Below are positions 1 through 8,193 of a stretch of 24,337 nucleotides of DNA, piece after piece. Numbering within the stretch: position 1 is the stretch's first letter; the number at the start of each line of letters is the position of its first letter. Location of the stretch: positions 1 to 24,337 of the forward strand of contig JAJYJA010000013.1 in assembly GCA_021789795.1 (NCBI GenBank). The letters are read 5' to 3'. The position numbers and the translations under genes are program-made. The notes beneath the pieces were generated by a model that saw only the letters and a program-made list of their open reading frames with translations, was not told the origin of the DNA and ran no database searches. This DNA comes from Deltaproteobacteria bacterium. GTDB lineage: Bacteria > Desulfobacterota > Desulfobulbia > Desulfobulbales > VMSU01.

Positions 1-162
1 CTAAGCAAAAGGGCCGATATACAAGGCGCGGGGTGTGTTTGGCGAGTGAGGCCATACAGATGGTATGCCGAACGAGCCAAACCGCCACGCGCCGCAGTAG
101 ATCGGTCTTTTTGCGACGCCATCAAAGGATAGCCGTCGTCTACCTCTTGACGAGATCATCAA
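1..162. repeat. Palindromic dispersed repeat, copy 1 (cut by left edge)
   Basis: Positions 1-124 match the reverse complement of about 22511-22634 with three differences, all at about 87-92. The two arms are imperfect inverted repeats of each other: each begins GATGGC(GTC/TAA)GCAAAA in the complete copy, and they meet at a short loop around CATACAGATGGTATG (about 53-67). A transcript would fold into one long hairpin. The outer flank at about 125-162, ending GAGATCATCAA, resembles flanks of the other copies and is probably part of the element. No coding capacity is seen. The left end lies outside the window. Confidence 0.85.
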
Positions 163-193
163 ACTCAACTCACTAAAAAAAGGAACAAATGAG

Positions 194-1564
194 ATGAATA
201 TCGGATGGACAACCGTGGAGAGCGCTGCGGATGCCGAGCGGCTGGCCAGGGAACTTATCGAGGCGCGGCTGGCGGTTTGCGTGCAGGTCGATGGGCCGGT
301 GCGCAGCTACTACTGGTGGGAGGACGAACTGGCCTCGGCCAAGGAGTTCCGGCTGACCGTCAAGTTCCTGCCCGAAAACACCGAGCGGCTGGAGACCTGG
401 CTTAACCAGCATCACCCCTACGAGGTGCCGGAGTGGGTGACGGTGGAGGCCGATCGGGTGCATCCCGCCTACCGCCGCTGGGCCGAGGGCGGGCTGCAAC
501 CGGCCTCGGTCAAGAACAAGCCCAAGAAGGACGTCCTGCGCCTGAGCAAGATGGCCCGCAACTACCTGCGCAAGCACATGTACCAGGAGGCGGAGGCGGT
601 CTTCCAGGAGGCCTTGAACATGGACCCGCAAAACGCCTACCTGCTGGTGGGCCTGGGCGACACCACCCGGGAGATGAAGCGCTACGACGAGTCCATCGCC
701 TACTACGAGCGGGTGCTGGAGTTCGATCCGATCAACGTCTTCGCCCTGCGCGGCATCGGCGACTCCTACCGGGGCATCCTGCAACACAAGCGGGCCATCC
801 CCTACTGGATGCGCTATCTGGACTGCAACAAGGACGACATCTACGTCATGGTGCGTCTGGCCGAGTCGTTCAACAAAACCGGCAATTTCGAAAAGGCGGA
901 GGACTTCTACCTCCGGGCGCTGAAGGTCAACGGCGAGGACAAGTACGCCCTCTTGGGGATCGGCAGCCTGTACTACAAGGTGGAGAACGACGACAAGGCC
1001 CTGGAATACTTCGACAAGCTCCTGAGCCTCGATCGCGGCTACGTGGCGGTGCTGACCATGGTCGGCAACATCTACCGCCGCCGCAAGGAGTACGCCAAGG
1101 CGGCGGAGTACTACGAGCAGGCCACCAACCTCGACGCCTGGAACACCTTCGCCCTCTACGGCCTGGGGGACTGCCAGCGTGGCCTGGAGAACCTGGATCA
1201 GGCGGTGTTCTGGTGGTCGAAGATCCTGGAGAGCGAGCCCCACAACCAGGACCTCCTGACCAGGGTGGGCGACGCCCTGCTCAACCTGGAACGTCTGGAC
1301 AAGTCGCTTGAGTACTACATGCGCAGCCTGCAGGTCGGCTTCGATCTCTACGCCCTCCTGGGCATGTCGCGTCTGTACCGCAGCCAGAAAAACTGGCGGG
1401 AGGCGGAGCGGGCCTGCCTGCAGATACTGGAACGGGTGCCGGGACATCCGCGCACCCTAAACGAACTGATGCAGGTCTATGAGGCCCAGGGCCGGAACGA
1501 CAAGGCCAGGGAGATCGCCGCCCAGCTTGAGGCCCTGGCCGCCCCGAGGCCGGGGGACGATTGA
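194..1564 (+). CDS. CutA1 domain-TPR repeat fusion protein
   Basis: Residues 1-100 form a CutA1 (divalent-cation tolerance) domain. The family signatures are visible: a TT-x-x-S-x-x-A start, LAVCVQV at 26-32, SYYWWEDEL at 38-46 and HHPYEVPEWV at 73-82. From about residue 115 to the end the protein is a run of about nine TPR units with regular 34-residue spacing (for example YQEAEAVFQEALNMDP and YDESIAYYERVLEFDP). CutA1 proteins are normally about 105-115 residues and trimeric, so the 340-residue TPR tail is unusual. No signal peptide or membrane segment is seen, so it is probably cytoplasmic. The ATG is chosen because AGGAAC lies 8 bases upstream and the first CutA strand begins right after it. 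The stop overlaps the TTG start of the next gene. CutA1 function is unsettled in most bacteria; a trimeric hub carrying TPR arms for protein binding is inference. Confidence 0.88.
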   Translation: MNIGWTTVESAADAERLARELIEARLAVCVQVDGPVRSYYWWEDELASAKEFRLTVKFLPENTERLETWLNQHHPYEVPEWVTVEADRVHPAYRRWAEGGLQPASVKNKPKKDVLRLSKMARNYLRKHMYQEAEAVFQEALNMDPQNAYLLVGLGDTTREMKRYDESIAYYERVLEFDPINVFALRGIGDSYRGILQHKRAIPYWMRYLDCNKDDIYVMVRLAESFNKTGNFEKAEDFYLRALKVNGEDKYALLGIGSLYYKVENDDKALEYFDKLLSLDRGYVAVLTMVGNIYRRRKEYAKAAEYYEQATNLDAWNTFALYGLGDCQRGLENLDQAVFWWSKILESEPHNQDLLTRVGDALLNLERLDKSLEYYMRSLQVGFDLYALLGMSRLYRSQKNWREAERACLQILERVPGHPRTLNELMQVYEAQGRNDKAREIAAQLEALAAPRPGDD

Positions 1565-2283
1565 GCGGGCCTCGCCGTTACTGGGAGATTGACTGCCTGC
1601 GGGGCCTGGCGGTCGGACTGATGCTGGTTTCAAACTTCCTCTTCGACCTGTTCTTCTTCGCGGGCCGGAGACAGTGCGAGTCCGCGGGGCTCGACTGGTT
1701 CGCCCGCCTGGTGGCCGGGCTGTTCATCTTGGTGGCCGGGCTTTCGCTGACCATCAGCCGGGCCCGGGGGGCGGACTTCCCCCACTTCCTTGGCCGGGGG
1801 CTCAAGCTTATCGGCCTGGGCCTGCTGATCAGCCTGGCCACCTGGCTGGTGGCGGGCGATCAGATGGTGGTCTTCGGTGTCCTGCACCTGATCGGCCTGG
1901 GCACCATCCTGGCCTGGCCCCTGCTCGACCACCCCTGGCCGAGCCTGGGGGCGGGGATCGCCATCCTGCTCCTGACCCCGTTTGCCCGCCGCACCCTCCT
2001 GGTTCACCCCTGGTTTTTGTGGCTGGGGCTGCGGACGCCCAACTTCGCCAGCGTCGATTACACCCCCCTCATTCCCTGGCTGGGGCCGCTGCTGCTCGGC
2101 ATCTTCCTGGGCCGGCGCCTCTACCCCGCCGGCCAGCGGCGCTGGCCGCTGCTCGGCGACGCCCCCCCTGGTCGACTCCGTCTGCTTGCGGCCAGCGGCC
2201 GCCACTCCCTGCTCATCTACCTCAGCCACCAGCCGCTCTTCCTGTCTGCCCTCTTCCTGGCCCGCCGCTGGGGCTGGCTATGA
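1561..2283 (+). CDS. HGSNAT/DUF1624-type membrane acyltransferase
   Basis: This is a 240-residue polytopic membrane protein with about seven hydrophobic segments. It resembles the DUF1624/heparan-alpha-glucosaminide N-acetyltransferase catalytic family: RYWEIDCLRGLAV at 6-18, FGVLHLIGLG near 104-113, DYTPLIPWLGPLLLGI near 166-181, and a C-terminal SGRHSLLIYLSHQPLF. The family is thought to move acetyl groups across membranes to sugar acceptors; the acceptor here is unknown. The start is TTG, overlapping the stop of the CutA-TPR gene as TTGA, and the end overlaps the next ATG as ATGA, so translation is probably coupled on both sides. The TTG is supported by the arginine-rich start before the first helix. 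Specificity is not determinable from the sequence. Confidence 0.8.
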   Translation: MSGPRRYWEIDCLRGLAVGLMLVSNFLFDLFFFAGRRQCESAGLDWFARLVAGLFILVAGLSLTISRARGADFPHFLGRGLKLIGLGLLISLATWLVAGDQMVVFGVLHLIGLGTILAWPLLDHPWPSLGAGIAILLLTPFARRTLLVHPWFLWLGLRTPNFASVDYTPLIPWLGPLLLGIFLGRRLYPAGQRRWPLLGDAPPGRLRLLAASGRHSLLIYLSHQPLFLSALFLARRWGWL

Positions 2284-3158
2284 CCGACCCCGCCACCGCC
2301 ATCACCCTTCCCGGAGAATACCAGGATCTGGCCCAGGCCGAGCTGCGCTCCCTGGTGCTGCTGTCGGTCAACATCAGCCACCGGCTGCTCGCCGGGCCGA
2401 ACGGCTGGCAACTGGAGGTGGCGGCGGCGGAACGGGAGGCGGCCCAGCGGCAACTGGCGGCCTTCGAGGAGGAAAACCGGCACTGGCCGCCCCCCCTGGC
2501 CGACCCGCCGGCCATGAGCCCTGGTCAAGGCTGGTGGGTGATGACCATGCTGGCCGGCCTGGTGGCCCTGCACGGTCTGACCGGGGCCTGGGCTGACGAC
2601 AGCCCCTGGTTTCAGCGGGGGATGGTGGACGGGGGCCTGGTGCTTAGAGGGGGCGAGTGGTGGCGGGTGGCGACCGGGCTCACCCTGCACGCCGACGTCA
2701 GCCACCTCACGGGCAACGTCGCCCTGGGGGGGCTGGCCCTGTATTACCTGGCCGCCCGGGTAGGCGGGGGGGCGGCCTGCTTCCTGGCCCTGGCCACCGG
2801 CGGCCTGGCCAACTACGCCAACGTCCTCGCCCAGGGGACGCAACACCGGTTCATCGGCTTCTCCAGCGCCGTCTTCGGGGTCATCGGCTGCCTGTGCGGG
2901 ATCAGGATGCGGGACGGACTGCCCTTCCGCGCCCTGCTCCTCCCCCTGGGCGCCGGCCTCAGCCTCCTGGCCATGCTGGGCACCGAGGGGGTCAAGACCG
3001 ATGTCGGCGCCCACCTCTGGGGCCTGGGGATCGGGGCGGTGGCCGGACTCTGCTGGCGTCTTTCGGCCAGCGGCGCGGATTCCCGGCCCTGGCAACTGGG
3101 GCTGGGCCTTGGCAGCTTGACCCTGATGGTGGCCTGCTGGCTCCTCGCCTGGCGCTGA
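2280..3158 (+). CDS. Rhomboid family intramembrane serine protease
   Basis: The protein has 292 residues: a soluble N-terminal part of about 80 residues, then six or more hydrophobic segments. Rhomboid landmarks are present in order: HADVSHLTGN at 137-146 (the HxxxxHxxxN motif of the second helix), GFSSAVFG at 193-200 with catalytic Ser195, and DVGAHLWGL at 241-249 with catalytic His245. The usual GxSG motif is GFSS here, so the glycine after the catalytic serine is Ser196. Rhomboids cleave transmembrane substrates within the inner membrane; no substrate can be named. The start ATG overlaps the upstream stop as ATGA, completing a three-gene overlapping operon. The soluble N-terminal region may be a regulatory domain like that of GlpG, by analogy only. 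Confidence 0.88.
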   Translation: MTDPATAITLPGEYQDLAQAELRSLVLLSVNISHRLLAGPNGWQLEVAAAEREAAQRQLAAFEEENRHWPPPLADPPAMSPGQGWWVMTMLAGLVALHGLTGAWADDSPWFQRGMVDGGLVLRGGEWWRVATGLTLHADVSHLTGNVALGGLALYYLAARVGGGAACFLALATGGLANYANVLAQGTQHRFIGFSSAVFGVIGCLCGIRMRDGLPFRALLLPLGAGLSLLAMLGTEGVKTDVGAHLWGLGIGAVAGLCWRLSASGADSRPWQLGLGLGSLTLMVACWLLAWR

Positions 3159-3169
3159 CTTCCGTAACC

Positions 3170-3196
3170 CCTCCCCGCTGGTCTGGGCCGGGGAGG
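3170..3196 (+). terminator. Possible 3' hairpin after the rhomboid gene
   Basis: CCTCCCC (3170-3176) pairs with GGGGAGG (3190-3196) around a 13-base loop, 11 bases after the rhomboid stop. No T-run follows immediately; a T5 occurs at about 3229. It could protect the mRNA end or act in a weak termination site. Confidence 0.3.
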
Positions 3197-3327
3197 CAAC
3201 AGCTTCGGTCGGGCAGAGAGGCCATCACTTTTTGCCGGAGGGGACATTTTTTAGCTGGCCAGTTGAGAAAAAAGTATTAAATTGAATTTTCCCTTATTGG
3301 GAGGAGCCCTCACCAAAAAATCGCTCA

Positions 3328-3366
3328 CAGGCAGAGCCCGCCCGGCCCCAGCGGGGCTCACGCCTG
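3328..3366 (+). promoter_or_regulatory. Stem-loop in the leader upstream of resB
   Basis: CAGGC-A-GAGCCCGC pairs with GCGGGGCTC-AC-GCCTG around a 9-base loop, ending about 60 bases before the resB ATG. It matches no riboswitch I know. Preceding A-rich sequence would form a T-run on the opposite strand, but no minus-strand gene is here to be terminated. It may be a leader structure. The rest of 3159-3425 shows no supported gene; the reading frame open from 3282 lacks a good ribosome site and resB-like sequence. Confidence 0.35.
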
Positions 3367-3425
3367 TCAACCTCAAACGATCAGCGCCAGGCACGGCGCC
3401 GTATTCAGCTAGGAATATCCCCCTC

Positions 3426-4784
3426 ATGGAAAACAAAAAAGGCAACCGCCTCTGGAATTTTTTCGCCTCGGTAAAGCTCGCCCTCTTCACCATCTTCGTG
3501 CTGGCCATCGCCTCCATCATCGGCACCATCGTGCCCCAGAAGGAAGACGCGGCCCGCTACGTCGAGCTTTACGGGGCGAACGTCGCCCACTTCTTCCAGC
3601 TCTTGAGCATCCAGGACATGTACAACTCCTGGTGGTTCACCTCCCTGCTCATCCTGTTTTCCTTAAACCTGATCGTCTGCACCATCGAGCGGCTGCCCCA
3701 CATCTGGAAGGTGGTGGTGCAGGACAACCTGGCCGCCACCAGCGTTGACCGGCTGCGCAAGATGGCCATGCGCCACGACTTCCAAGGCCAGCTTACGGGC
3801 GAACCGGCGCTCGAGTCGGTGCGGCGGGCGATGCGCGACGCCGGCTGGCGGCCCAGCCAGACCGAGAAGGAGGGCGGTACCCTGCTCTTCGCCCAGAAGG
3901 GGGCCTGGACCCGGCTGGGGGTGATCGTGGTGCACGTCAGCATCCTGGTCATCTTCACCGGCGCCCTGATCGGCTCCTTCTACGGCTACAAGGCCAGCGT
4001 GATGATCCCCGAGGGCGGCTCCGTCGATCAGGTCTATCAGTCAAACAACCAGCACACCCCCATTCCCCTGGGATTCACGGTGCGCTGCGACGATTTCAAG
4101 CTGAAATACTACGACAGCGGCATGCCCAAGGAGTACCGCTCGCTGCTGACGGTGGTGAAGGACGGCCAGGAGGCGTACCAGAAGTCGATCGTGGTCAACG
4201 ACCCGATGCAGTACGGCGGGCTGACCTTCTACCAGTCGAGCTTCCAGCCCATGGACGGCCAGTTCAGCGTCCAGATCACCAACGACAAGGATAAGGCCAG
4301 CCAGAAATTCGTCATCTATCCCCGCCAGGAAAACAAGTGGCCGGAGGAGAAGGTCAGTTTCGGGATCGTGGACATGTCCGGCCCCGACATGATGCAGCGC
4401 TACCAGTACAAGATCTGGTTCTCGGACGGCAAGTCGAGCCCCTCCGAGTTCTGGATCAACCAGGGCGGCACGGCGCGCATCAAGCGGGCCGACGCCACCT
4501 ACGTCCTCATCGCCAATCCTCGGTATGCCACCGGCCTGCAAGTGGTCAAGGACCCGGGGGTATGGACGGTGTACAGCGGCTGCATCATGATGATCTTGGG
4601 CTTGATCGTCATCTTCTTTATGGCGCACCGCCGGGTATGGGTGTTCGTCTCTAACGACGGCAAGAAGACCAACGTATTGTTGAGCGGGATGAGCAACAAG
4701 AACAAGCTCGGGTTCGAGAGGGACATGGAATCCATCTGCAACCGCATGGAAGAGGTGGCGCAGCTCACGGCCCCGGCCAAGTAA
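3426..4784 (+). CDS. resB: ResB-family cytochrome c biogenesis protein
   Basis: A 452-residue protein with the ResB/Ccs1 plan: transmembrane helices at about 16-36, 69-87 and 163-186, a periplasmic domain of about 200 residues, and a last helix at about 384-402. Family marks include FFASVKLALFTIFVLAIAS, IGTIVPQ (32-38), NLIVCTIERLPHIW (81-94), a helix-3 histidine (His170) of the kind proposed as a heme ligand, and GGLTFYQSSFQP. ResB with CcsA/CcsB forms the System II machine that delivers heme across the membrane and attaches it to apocytochromes c. The ATG at 3426 is preferred over the frame-open ATG at 3282 because AGGAAT lies just upstream and the preceding 48 residues are Pro/Ala-rich and unlike the family. 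ccsB follows 64 bases later. Confidence 0.93.
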   Translation: MENKKGNRLWNFFASVKLALFTIFVLAIASIIGTIVPQKEDAARYVELYGANVAHFFQLLSIQDMYNSWWFTSLLILFSLNLIVCTIERLPHIWKVVVQDNLAATSVDRLRKMAMRHDFQGQLTGEPALESVRRAMRDAGWRPSQTEKEGGTLLFAQKGAWTRLGVIVVHVSILVIFTGALIGSFYGYKASVMIPEGGSVDQVYQSNNQHTPIPLGFTVRCDDFKLKYYDSGMPKEYRSLLTVVKDGQEAYQKSIVVNDPMQYGGLTFYQSSFQPMDGQFSVQITNDKDKASQKFVIYPRQENKWPEEKVSFGIVDMSGPDMMQRYQYKIWFSDGKSSPSEFWINQGGTARIKRADATYVLIANPRYATGLQVVKDPGVWTVYSGCIMMILGLIVIFFMAHRRVWVFVSNDGKKTNVLLSGMSNKNKLGFERDMESICNRMEEVAQLTAPAK

Positions 4785-4848
4785 TCTCCGGCGTTAATCC
4801 ATCAACAACCATCCAATCGTCCTTACCAAAACAGAAGGAACGCCTCCC

Positions 4849-5718
4849 ATGAACAGCAGTCAGCTCCTAGGTTTCACCACCTTCGCCTATCTCTTTGCCT
4901 CCATCCTCTACATCGCCATCTTCGTCTTCCGGGCGGAGCGGATCGGCATCGTCGCCTCGCTGGTCACCCTGGTCTCCTTCCTGGCCCAGACCACCGGCAT
5001 TGTCCTGCGCTGGGTGGAATCCTACAAGATGGGCTTCGGCCACGCCCCCCTGTCCAACATGTACGAGTCCCTGGTGTTCTTCTCCTGGGCCACCGCCATC
5101 TTCTACCTGTGGCTGGAGTGGCGGTTCAAGAACCGGACCATCGGCGCCTTCGCGGTGCCCTTCGCCTTCCTGAGCATGGCCTACGCCTCCTTCGGCTCGC
5201 AGATCGACTCCGAGATCAAGCCCCTGGTGCCGGCCCTGCAAAGCAACTGGCTCATCGCCCACGTGGTGACCTGCTTCATCGGCTACGCCGCCTTCGCGGT
5301 CGCCGGCGGCATGGGGGTGATGTACCTGCTTAAAGACCGCCACGAGACCAACGTCGGCGGCAAGAAGGGCCAAGACAGCGGACTGCTCGCCACCCTGCCC
5401 TCGCTCAGGGTCATCGACGACCTGATCTACAAGTGCATCATCTTCGGCTTCGTCTGGCTCAGCACCGGGATCATCACCGGCGCCATCTGGGCCAACAAGG
5501 CCTGGGGCACCTACTGGAGCTGGGACCCCAAGGAGACCTGGTCGCTGATCACCTGGTTTGTTTACGCCGCCGCCCTCCACGCCCGCTTCGTGCGCGGCTG
5601 GAGCGGCAGACGGATCGCCTGGCTCGCGGTCATCGGGGTGTTCAGCGTCGTCTTCACCTACTACGGGGTCAACTTCCTGCTCTCCGGGCTGCACAGCTAC
5701 GGCCGGCCAACGGAGTAA
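4849..5718 (+). CDS. ccsB: Cytochrome c biogenesis protein CcsA/CcsB (ResC)
   Basis: A 289-residue, eight-helix heme-handling protein. The tryptophan-rich heme-binding loop is clear at 219-233 (WGTYWSWDPKETWSL), and candidate heme-ligand histidines are His138, His244 and His282. The C-terminal VFTYYGVNFLLSGLHSYG is typical of the family. It works with ResB in System II cytochrome c maturation: heme export and thioether ligation outside the inner membrane. An AAGGAA ribosome site lies about 10 bases before the ATG. The pair is followed by a strong terminator, so resB-ccsB is probably a two-gene operon. Length is near the short CcsB type rather than fused CcsBA. Confidence 0.95.
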   Translation: MNSSQLLGFTTFAYLFASILYIAIFVFRAERIGIVASLVTLVSFLAQTTGIVLRWVESYKMGFGHAPLSNMYESLVFFSWATAIFYLWLEWRFKNRTIGAFAVPFAFLSMAYASFGSQIDSEIKPLVPALQSNWLIAHVVTCFIGYAAFAVAGGMGVMYLLKDRHETNVGGKKGQDSGLLATLPSLRVIDDLIYKCIIFGFVWLSTGIITGAIWANKAWGTYWSWDPKETWSLITWFVYAAALHARFVRGWSGRRIAWLAVIGVFSVVFTYYGVNFLLSGLHSYGRPTE

Positions 5719-5723
5719 CGTCG

Positions 5724-5741
5724 CCACCCGCTATCGGGTGG
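5724..5741 (+). promoter_or_regulatory. Small hairpin just after ccsB
   Basis: CCACCCG and CGGGTGG form a perfect 7-bp stem with a CTAT loop, 6 bases after the ccsB stop and upstream of the main terminator. It probably belongs to the 3' end structure of the transcript. Confidence 0.45.
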
Positions 5742-5757
5742 AGTTTAAACCCATAAG

Positions 5758-5796
5758 AAAAGCCGACCCGGCGTCCTTCGCCCGGTCGGCTTTTTT
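5758..5796 (+). terminator. Rho-independent terminator of resB-ccsB
   Basis: AAAAGCCGACC pairs with GGTCGGCTTTT (11 bp), extended inward by two more pairs after a C-C mismatch, and is followed directly by T6. It lies between convergent ccsB (plus) and the TPR operon (minus). The stem's A4 gives a T4 tail on the other strand, so it may act in both directions. Confidence 0.9.
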
Positions 5797-5867
5797 AGGT
5801 TTTTGTCGAACGGCTGGCCACCGTCAACCGCGGCCACCGCCCTCAATTTTTTTGCCTGCCCGCTCGG

Positions 5868-6437
5868 TTAGTCAACCCCCGGCCCGGCCAGCGCCTCCTC
5901 GGCCTTCTTGAGGTAGCGGTCGTGGAAGTTATCGTGCCGGAAACGCTTGTGGATGGCGGCGATGGTGCGGTAACAGTCCGCCCCCTTATCCCGCTCCCCG
6001 GTCTTCAGATAGATCCCGGCCAGGGTCTCCAGGGTGTCCACCGCCCCCTGGGGGTCGCGCAGGGCGTTGTACTCGTCCACCACCCCGACGTAGGCGGCGA
6101 TGGCCCGCTGGTAGTCGCCGGCCTCCTCGTAGAGCCTGGCCTTTTTGCGTTCCAGCAGGAAGAGGCTGTAGCGGTCGAAGTTTTGCTGACAGAGCTCGTA
6201 GGCCCGGTCGTAATAGGCCTCCGCCCGGTCGAATTCCCGCCGTTCCCGGCAGATATCCCCCAGCTTGTCGGCGGCGTTGGCCATGCCGTTGACCTCCCCC
6301 TCCTGCTCGAAACCCACCAGGGCGTTGTGCAGGGCGGCGGCGGCCGGGGCCAGCTCCTTCTTGCCCAGCAGCTCCTTGCCCAGCTCGTAGTCCTGCTGGG
6401 CCTGCGACTTTACTTGCGCCTCCTCGGGCTGGTTCAT
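5868..6437 (-). CDS. TPR repeat protein (third gene of the TPR-HEAT-TPR operon)
   Basis: A 189-residue soluble protein built from about four TPR-like helical pairs: DYELGKELLGKKELAPAAAA, MANAADKLGDICRERREFDR, FLLERKKARLYEEAGDYQRA and AVDTLETLAGIYLKTGERDK. There is no signal peptide or membrane helix, so it should be cytoplasmic and serve for protein binding. The start ATG overlaps the stop of the upstream HEAT-repeat gene as ATGA, and a strong GGAGGAG ribosome site sits inside the end of that gene, so the two are translationally coupled. No partner or substrate can be read from the sequence. Confidence 0.85.
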   Translation of the reverse strand: MNQPEEAQVKSQAQQDYELGKELLGKKELAPAAAALHNALVGFEQEGEVNGMANAADKLGDICRERREFDRAEAYYDRAYELCQQNFDRYSLFLLERKKARLYEEAGDYQRAIAAYVGVVDEYNALRDPQGAVDTLETLAGIYLKTGERDKGADCYRTIAAIHKRFRHDNFHDRYLKKAEEALAGPGVD

Positions 6438-7570
6438 TTCTTTTCTCCTCCTTGATTTTCTTTTCCCGCCGTCAGCCGCTCCAAGGCCTGACGGGCCAAG
6501 GCGGCGACGGTGGTCTGCTCGTGTCTGGAGACCCCGTCGTAGATGGAAAGCAGGGCGCCGTCGTTGGCCAGGGCCTCGATCTGGCTTCTGGCCTCGCTGG
6601 CCTTAATCAACCCGAAGAGGAAGACGGCGTGGCCGCGGGTCTCGGGGTCGGAATGGGCCAGCATCGGGTAGAGGCTGAAAAAGGGCGTGGCCCGGACGAT
6701 GTCTGGCCGGGTCTTGGCGATCTCCGCCAGGGCCCACAGGGTCTGCACCCTGGTGGTGGGGAGGTTGCGGAACATCAACAGGTGGCGGGCAAAGGCCCCG
6801 AAGAGGTCGGGACGCCCGGCGATGATGGCCCCCACCGCCTCGATCAGCCCCCAGTGGGTGGCCGCCGAATCGGAGCAGGCCTCAAACAGACGGTGCAGGA
6901 GGTCGCTCACCGCCCCCGGTTTCCGGGAGGCGTAACGGGCGCAGACCTGGCCCATGACCGTGGCGTAATGCCAGCGCCGCTCCGGGACGGGGTCGTAGAG
7001 CAGCCGTTGCAGGTAGCGCATGGTCTTGGCGTCGTCCAGGCAGAGGGCCGCCAAGTTGTCAACCTCCCCGGCGTCGGCGAGCCGCTTGACCTCGGGCTTG
7101 GTGGCCCGCTGCCTCGGCTGGCCCGGTCGGCGGGCCGGCTCCCAGACCGGCGGCGTCGGGTAGGTCTCCCCCGCGGCGGGCTCCCCGACCTGGGCCGCCA
7201 ACTGGGCGACATCCCGGTGCAGGCGGACGAAGTAAAGCACCCCCCGCACCGCCCGGCCCTCCAGGTTGCGGGTCTCGATCACCTGGTGGGTCAGCTCGTC
7301 GTAGTTATCGACCTGGCCGGTCAGGTAATCCTCCTCCGGGGTCAGGTCCCAGGCCAACTCCCAGTTGCCGTGGCAGGCCAGCACCAGGCATTCCACCATC
7401 GCCGATCCCAGGTTGTGCCCGGTCTGGTCGGAGACAAAGACCGCCCCGCACGGGCAGGCCCCTTGGGTGAACTCCACCATCTTCCGTTCCCTTAAGGCCT
7501 CGGGCGGAGGCACGTCTTGGCCGCAGAAGGGACACCAGGGCTTGACCGGCACGCAGGCAGGCTTGGCCAT
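6434..7570 (-). CDS. Zinc-ribbon plus HEAT-repeat protein (DVU0298-like)
   Basis: This 378-residue protein begins with a zinc-ribbon-like Cys cluster: CPFC at 13-16 and CPC at 39-41. A mixed alpha/beta segment follows, then from about residue 160 a helical-repeat region like PBS-lyase HEAT repeats (for example HWGLIEAVGAIIAGRPDLF and TRVQTLWALAEIAKTRPD). The overall plan recalls the DVU0298 family of sulfate-reducing bacteria; I recall that likeness rather than having aligned it, so it is tentative. Biochemical function is unknown; HEAT arrays usually bind proteins. It lies 2 bases after the first TPR gene and overlaps the last one, in a three-gene minus-strand operon. A scaffold or cofactor-handling factor is possible. 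Confidence 0.75.
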   Translation of the reverse strand: MAKPACVPVKPWCPFCGQDVPPPEALRERKMVEFTQGACPCGAVFVSDQTGHNLGSAMVECLVLACHGNWELAWDLTPEEDYLTGQVDNYDELTHQVIETRNLEGRAVRGVLYFVRLHRDVAQLAAQVGEPAAGETYPTPPVWEPARRPGQPRQRATKPEVKRLADAGEVDNLAALCLDDAKTMRYLQRLLYDPVPERRWHYATVMGQVCARYASRKPGAVSDLLHRLFEACSDSAATHWGLIEAVGAIIAGRPDLFGAFARHLLMFRNLPTTRVQTLWALAEIAKTRPDIVRATPFFSLYPMLAHSDPETRGHAVFLFGLIKASEARSQIEALANDGALLSIYDGVSRHEQTTVAALARQALERLTAGKENQGGEKK

Positions 7571-7572
7571 GG

Positions 7573-8193
7573 TCAGCGACCGGCGGCGGCTAGGGCCTCG
7601 GCAAAACGGGGATCAACCGCGTAGCCCGCCTCCCGCGCCTTGGCCATCGCCCTGCGGGCGGCGGGGAAATTATCCTGATAAAAGAGGGCCACCGCCAGGT
7701 TGTTCCAGGCCATGCCGAAGCCGGGGTCAAGCTCGGTGGCCTTGATGGCCGCCCGTTCCGCGGCCCCGAAGTCACCGGCCATCACCTGGGCGGTGGCCAG
7801 GTTTACCCAGCCGGGGGCGAACTCCGGGTCGTTAGTGACGGCCTTGGTGTAGGCATCCACCGCCTGGGCCACCTCGCCCCGCTGCTGGTGAATCAGGCCG
7901 ATGTTGACGTGGGCCTGGGCCGGCTTGACCATCAGGGTCAGGGCCTTTTTGTTGGCGGCCAGGGCCTGATCCAGGTCGCCCAGCTCAAAGTACACCGCGC
8001 CCAAGTTGACGTAGGGCTCGGCGGAGTTGTCGTCCAGCTCGATGGCCCGCTTGAACTCCCGGATGGCGTCTTGCGGCCGCCCGGCCTTGCGATAGACCAG
8101 GGCCAGATGGTGATGGGCGATAAAGTTGTCGGGCAGCTCGGCGCACTTCTGCTCCAGCTCGGCGATTACGGTGTTGATATTTTCCTCTGGCAT
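7573..8193 (-). CDS. TPR repeat protein (first gene of the operon)
   Basis: A 206-residue protein with about five canonical TPR units, such as FIAHHHLALVYRKAGRPQDA, EPYVNLGAVYFELGDLDQAL, AHVNIGLIHQQRGEVAQAVD and GWVNLATAQVMAGDFGAAE. It has no signal peptide. AGGAC lies 7 bases before the ATG. The gene is divergent from cbiA with about 220 bases between, and is followed after 2 bases by the zinc-ribbon/HEAT gene. TPR proteins act as adaptors; the partner here may be encoded in the same operon. Nothing in the sequence fixes a more specific role. Confidence 0.85.
   Translation of the reverse strand: MPEENINTVIAELEQKCAELPDNFIAHHHLALVYRKAGRPQDAIREFKRAIELDDNSAEPYVNLGAVYFELGDLDQALAANKKALTLMVKPAQAHVNIGLIHQQRGEVAQAVDAYTKAVTNDPEFAPGWVNLATAQVMAGDFGAAERAAIKATELDPGFGMAWNNLAVALFYQDNFPAARRAMAKAREAGYAVDPRFAEALAAAGR

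Noticed and set aside
173..1447. A 424-codon minus-strand frame opposite the CutA1-TPR gene.
   Set aside because: Val/Gln/His-rich mirror of the TPR coding strand; no domain is recognisable.
3282..3425. An upstream extension of resB starting at ATG 3282.
   Set aside because: It would add 48 residues rich in Ala and Pro before the normal ResB start, spans a stem-loop, and has a poorer ribosome site than the ATG at 3426.
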